A stretch of DNA of 64,000 bases, from NCBI GenBank assembly GCA_039090855.1, contig CM077022.1:70332971-70396970 (forward strand). Reading direction: 5' to 3'. Positions 63,363 through 64,000 of this stretch are shown here, piece after piece (within the stretch, counting starts at the first letter, position 1; every line of letters starts with the position of its first letter). The notes beneath the pieces were generated by a model, which worked only from the letters and a program-made list of their open reading frames with translations, searched no databases and had not been told where the DNA came from. The stretch is from Macrothele yani. Its lineage: Eukaryota; Arthropoda; Arachnida; Araneae; Macrothelidae. Made by a program: the position numbers and the translations under genes.

Positions 63363-64000
63363 TACATAAATAAAAGTATATTCTCGAATCACTCGGCTTA
63401 TTTTGATCCCCGCAATGAGCTTAGCATGTGTAATCCACAAAGAGCACAAGAGTAGGGTGTCCAGGTATCTTTGTCTGTTGAGAAGGAATTGGAAACTGTT
63501 TTTTCTTTCTATAGATAATAATTAGAAGGATTTTCCAGTTCTCTCAGCATAATTTTTTTCGTAAAAGAAATTAACAGAATGTTTGTTAACAGGCACGTGA
63601 TTCTGTCTGTCTGTCTGTCTGTCTGTGGAAACGATACCCCCGTTACGTTGAACTTTTTTATCTTGACGTAGGACTACGTCTAACTCCACGGATAGTATAG
63701 GGCGACTTACGGCCTACTGCCTGTGACAAAAATAAGTCCTAATTGAAATCATTATAGCGTTAAAAATACGTGCCGCACGCTAATCGTGTTAGCATATTCG
63801 TAAACAGTATGGAGTCTAATTTGCGTACTGAGCAGTACATCGTGCGCGCGACGCTCTCCTCGCTCCCTGTGCGCAAGGGAGATGATGCAATATTTCTGGG
63901 AGTGCCACCGCGTTTGACTCAGTCTGTCTCGGCAACCGTGAGCGCAACACGACTTGGCGAGGTATCGTTTTAAAGCTCTCGACGAGATCTATTCAAATAT
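63363..64000. other. Right end, no recognised gene
   Basis: Contains a (TCTG)n microsatellite at about 63603-63628. A plus-strand open frame (63770-63973) has no family match that I know. Confidence 0.4.

Noticed and set aside
63770..63973. 67-codon open frame at the right edge
   Set aside because: No family resemblance and no splice or repeat context. Could be the edge of something outside the window, but not supportable.

Overview
This is animal nuclear DNA, probably from an arthropod or another invertebrate with a large, transposon-rich genome. It has spliced coding exons, tRNA-derived SINEs, many Tc1/mariner, hAT and TTAA-type DNA transposons, decayed non-LTR retrotransposons, and a nuclear copy of mitochondrial cox3 that only reads through with the invertebrate mitochondrial code (TGA=Trp, AGA=Ser). 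I cannot name the species.

The one host gene I can assemble is on the minus strand and fills the left two thirds of the window (40921 down to 622). It encodes a CRAL-TRIO (Sec14-like) lipid-transfer protein of 300 residues in five coding exons: 40750-40921, 33713-33958, 17983-18176, 6070-6180 and 622-801. All splice sites are GT-AG. The intron phases (1,1,0,0) agree and the lengths add up to exactly 301 codons including the stop. Its introns (about 6.8, 15.5, 11.8 and 5.3 kb) hold most of the mobile DNA described here.

Intron 4 (802-6069) holds two mariner elements and four copies of a tRNA-type SINE (SINE-A). Intron 3 (6181-17982) holds three Tc1 elements, a mariner C-terminus in tandem copies, a tandem-repeat element with 146-bp monomers and a foldback element. 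Intron 2 (18177-33712) holds a nested Tc1/RTE/hAT complex, a nearly intact Tc1 transposase gene, further Tc1 copies and a mariner with a 98-bp tandem expansion. Intron 1 (33959-40749) holds a second 146-bp repeat element, SINEs, a mariner fragment, a TTAA element with a nested hAT MITE, and a Tc1.

Right of 41 kb I find no host exon. This part holds a 3.3-kb hAT-type element carrying a trimeric repeat array with CTCF-like motifs, pieces of an RLE-type non-LTR retrotransposon, a ZMYM1-like hAT fossil broken by three or four later insertions, a 68-bp satellite interrupted by a cox3 NUMT, more Tc1 elements, SINEs and microsatellites. No transposase here looks intact. The best preserved (24185-25207) has only two in-frame stops. 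The sequence therefore records repeated nested insertion plus strikingly frequent local tandem duplication.
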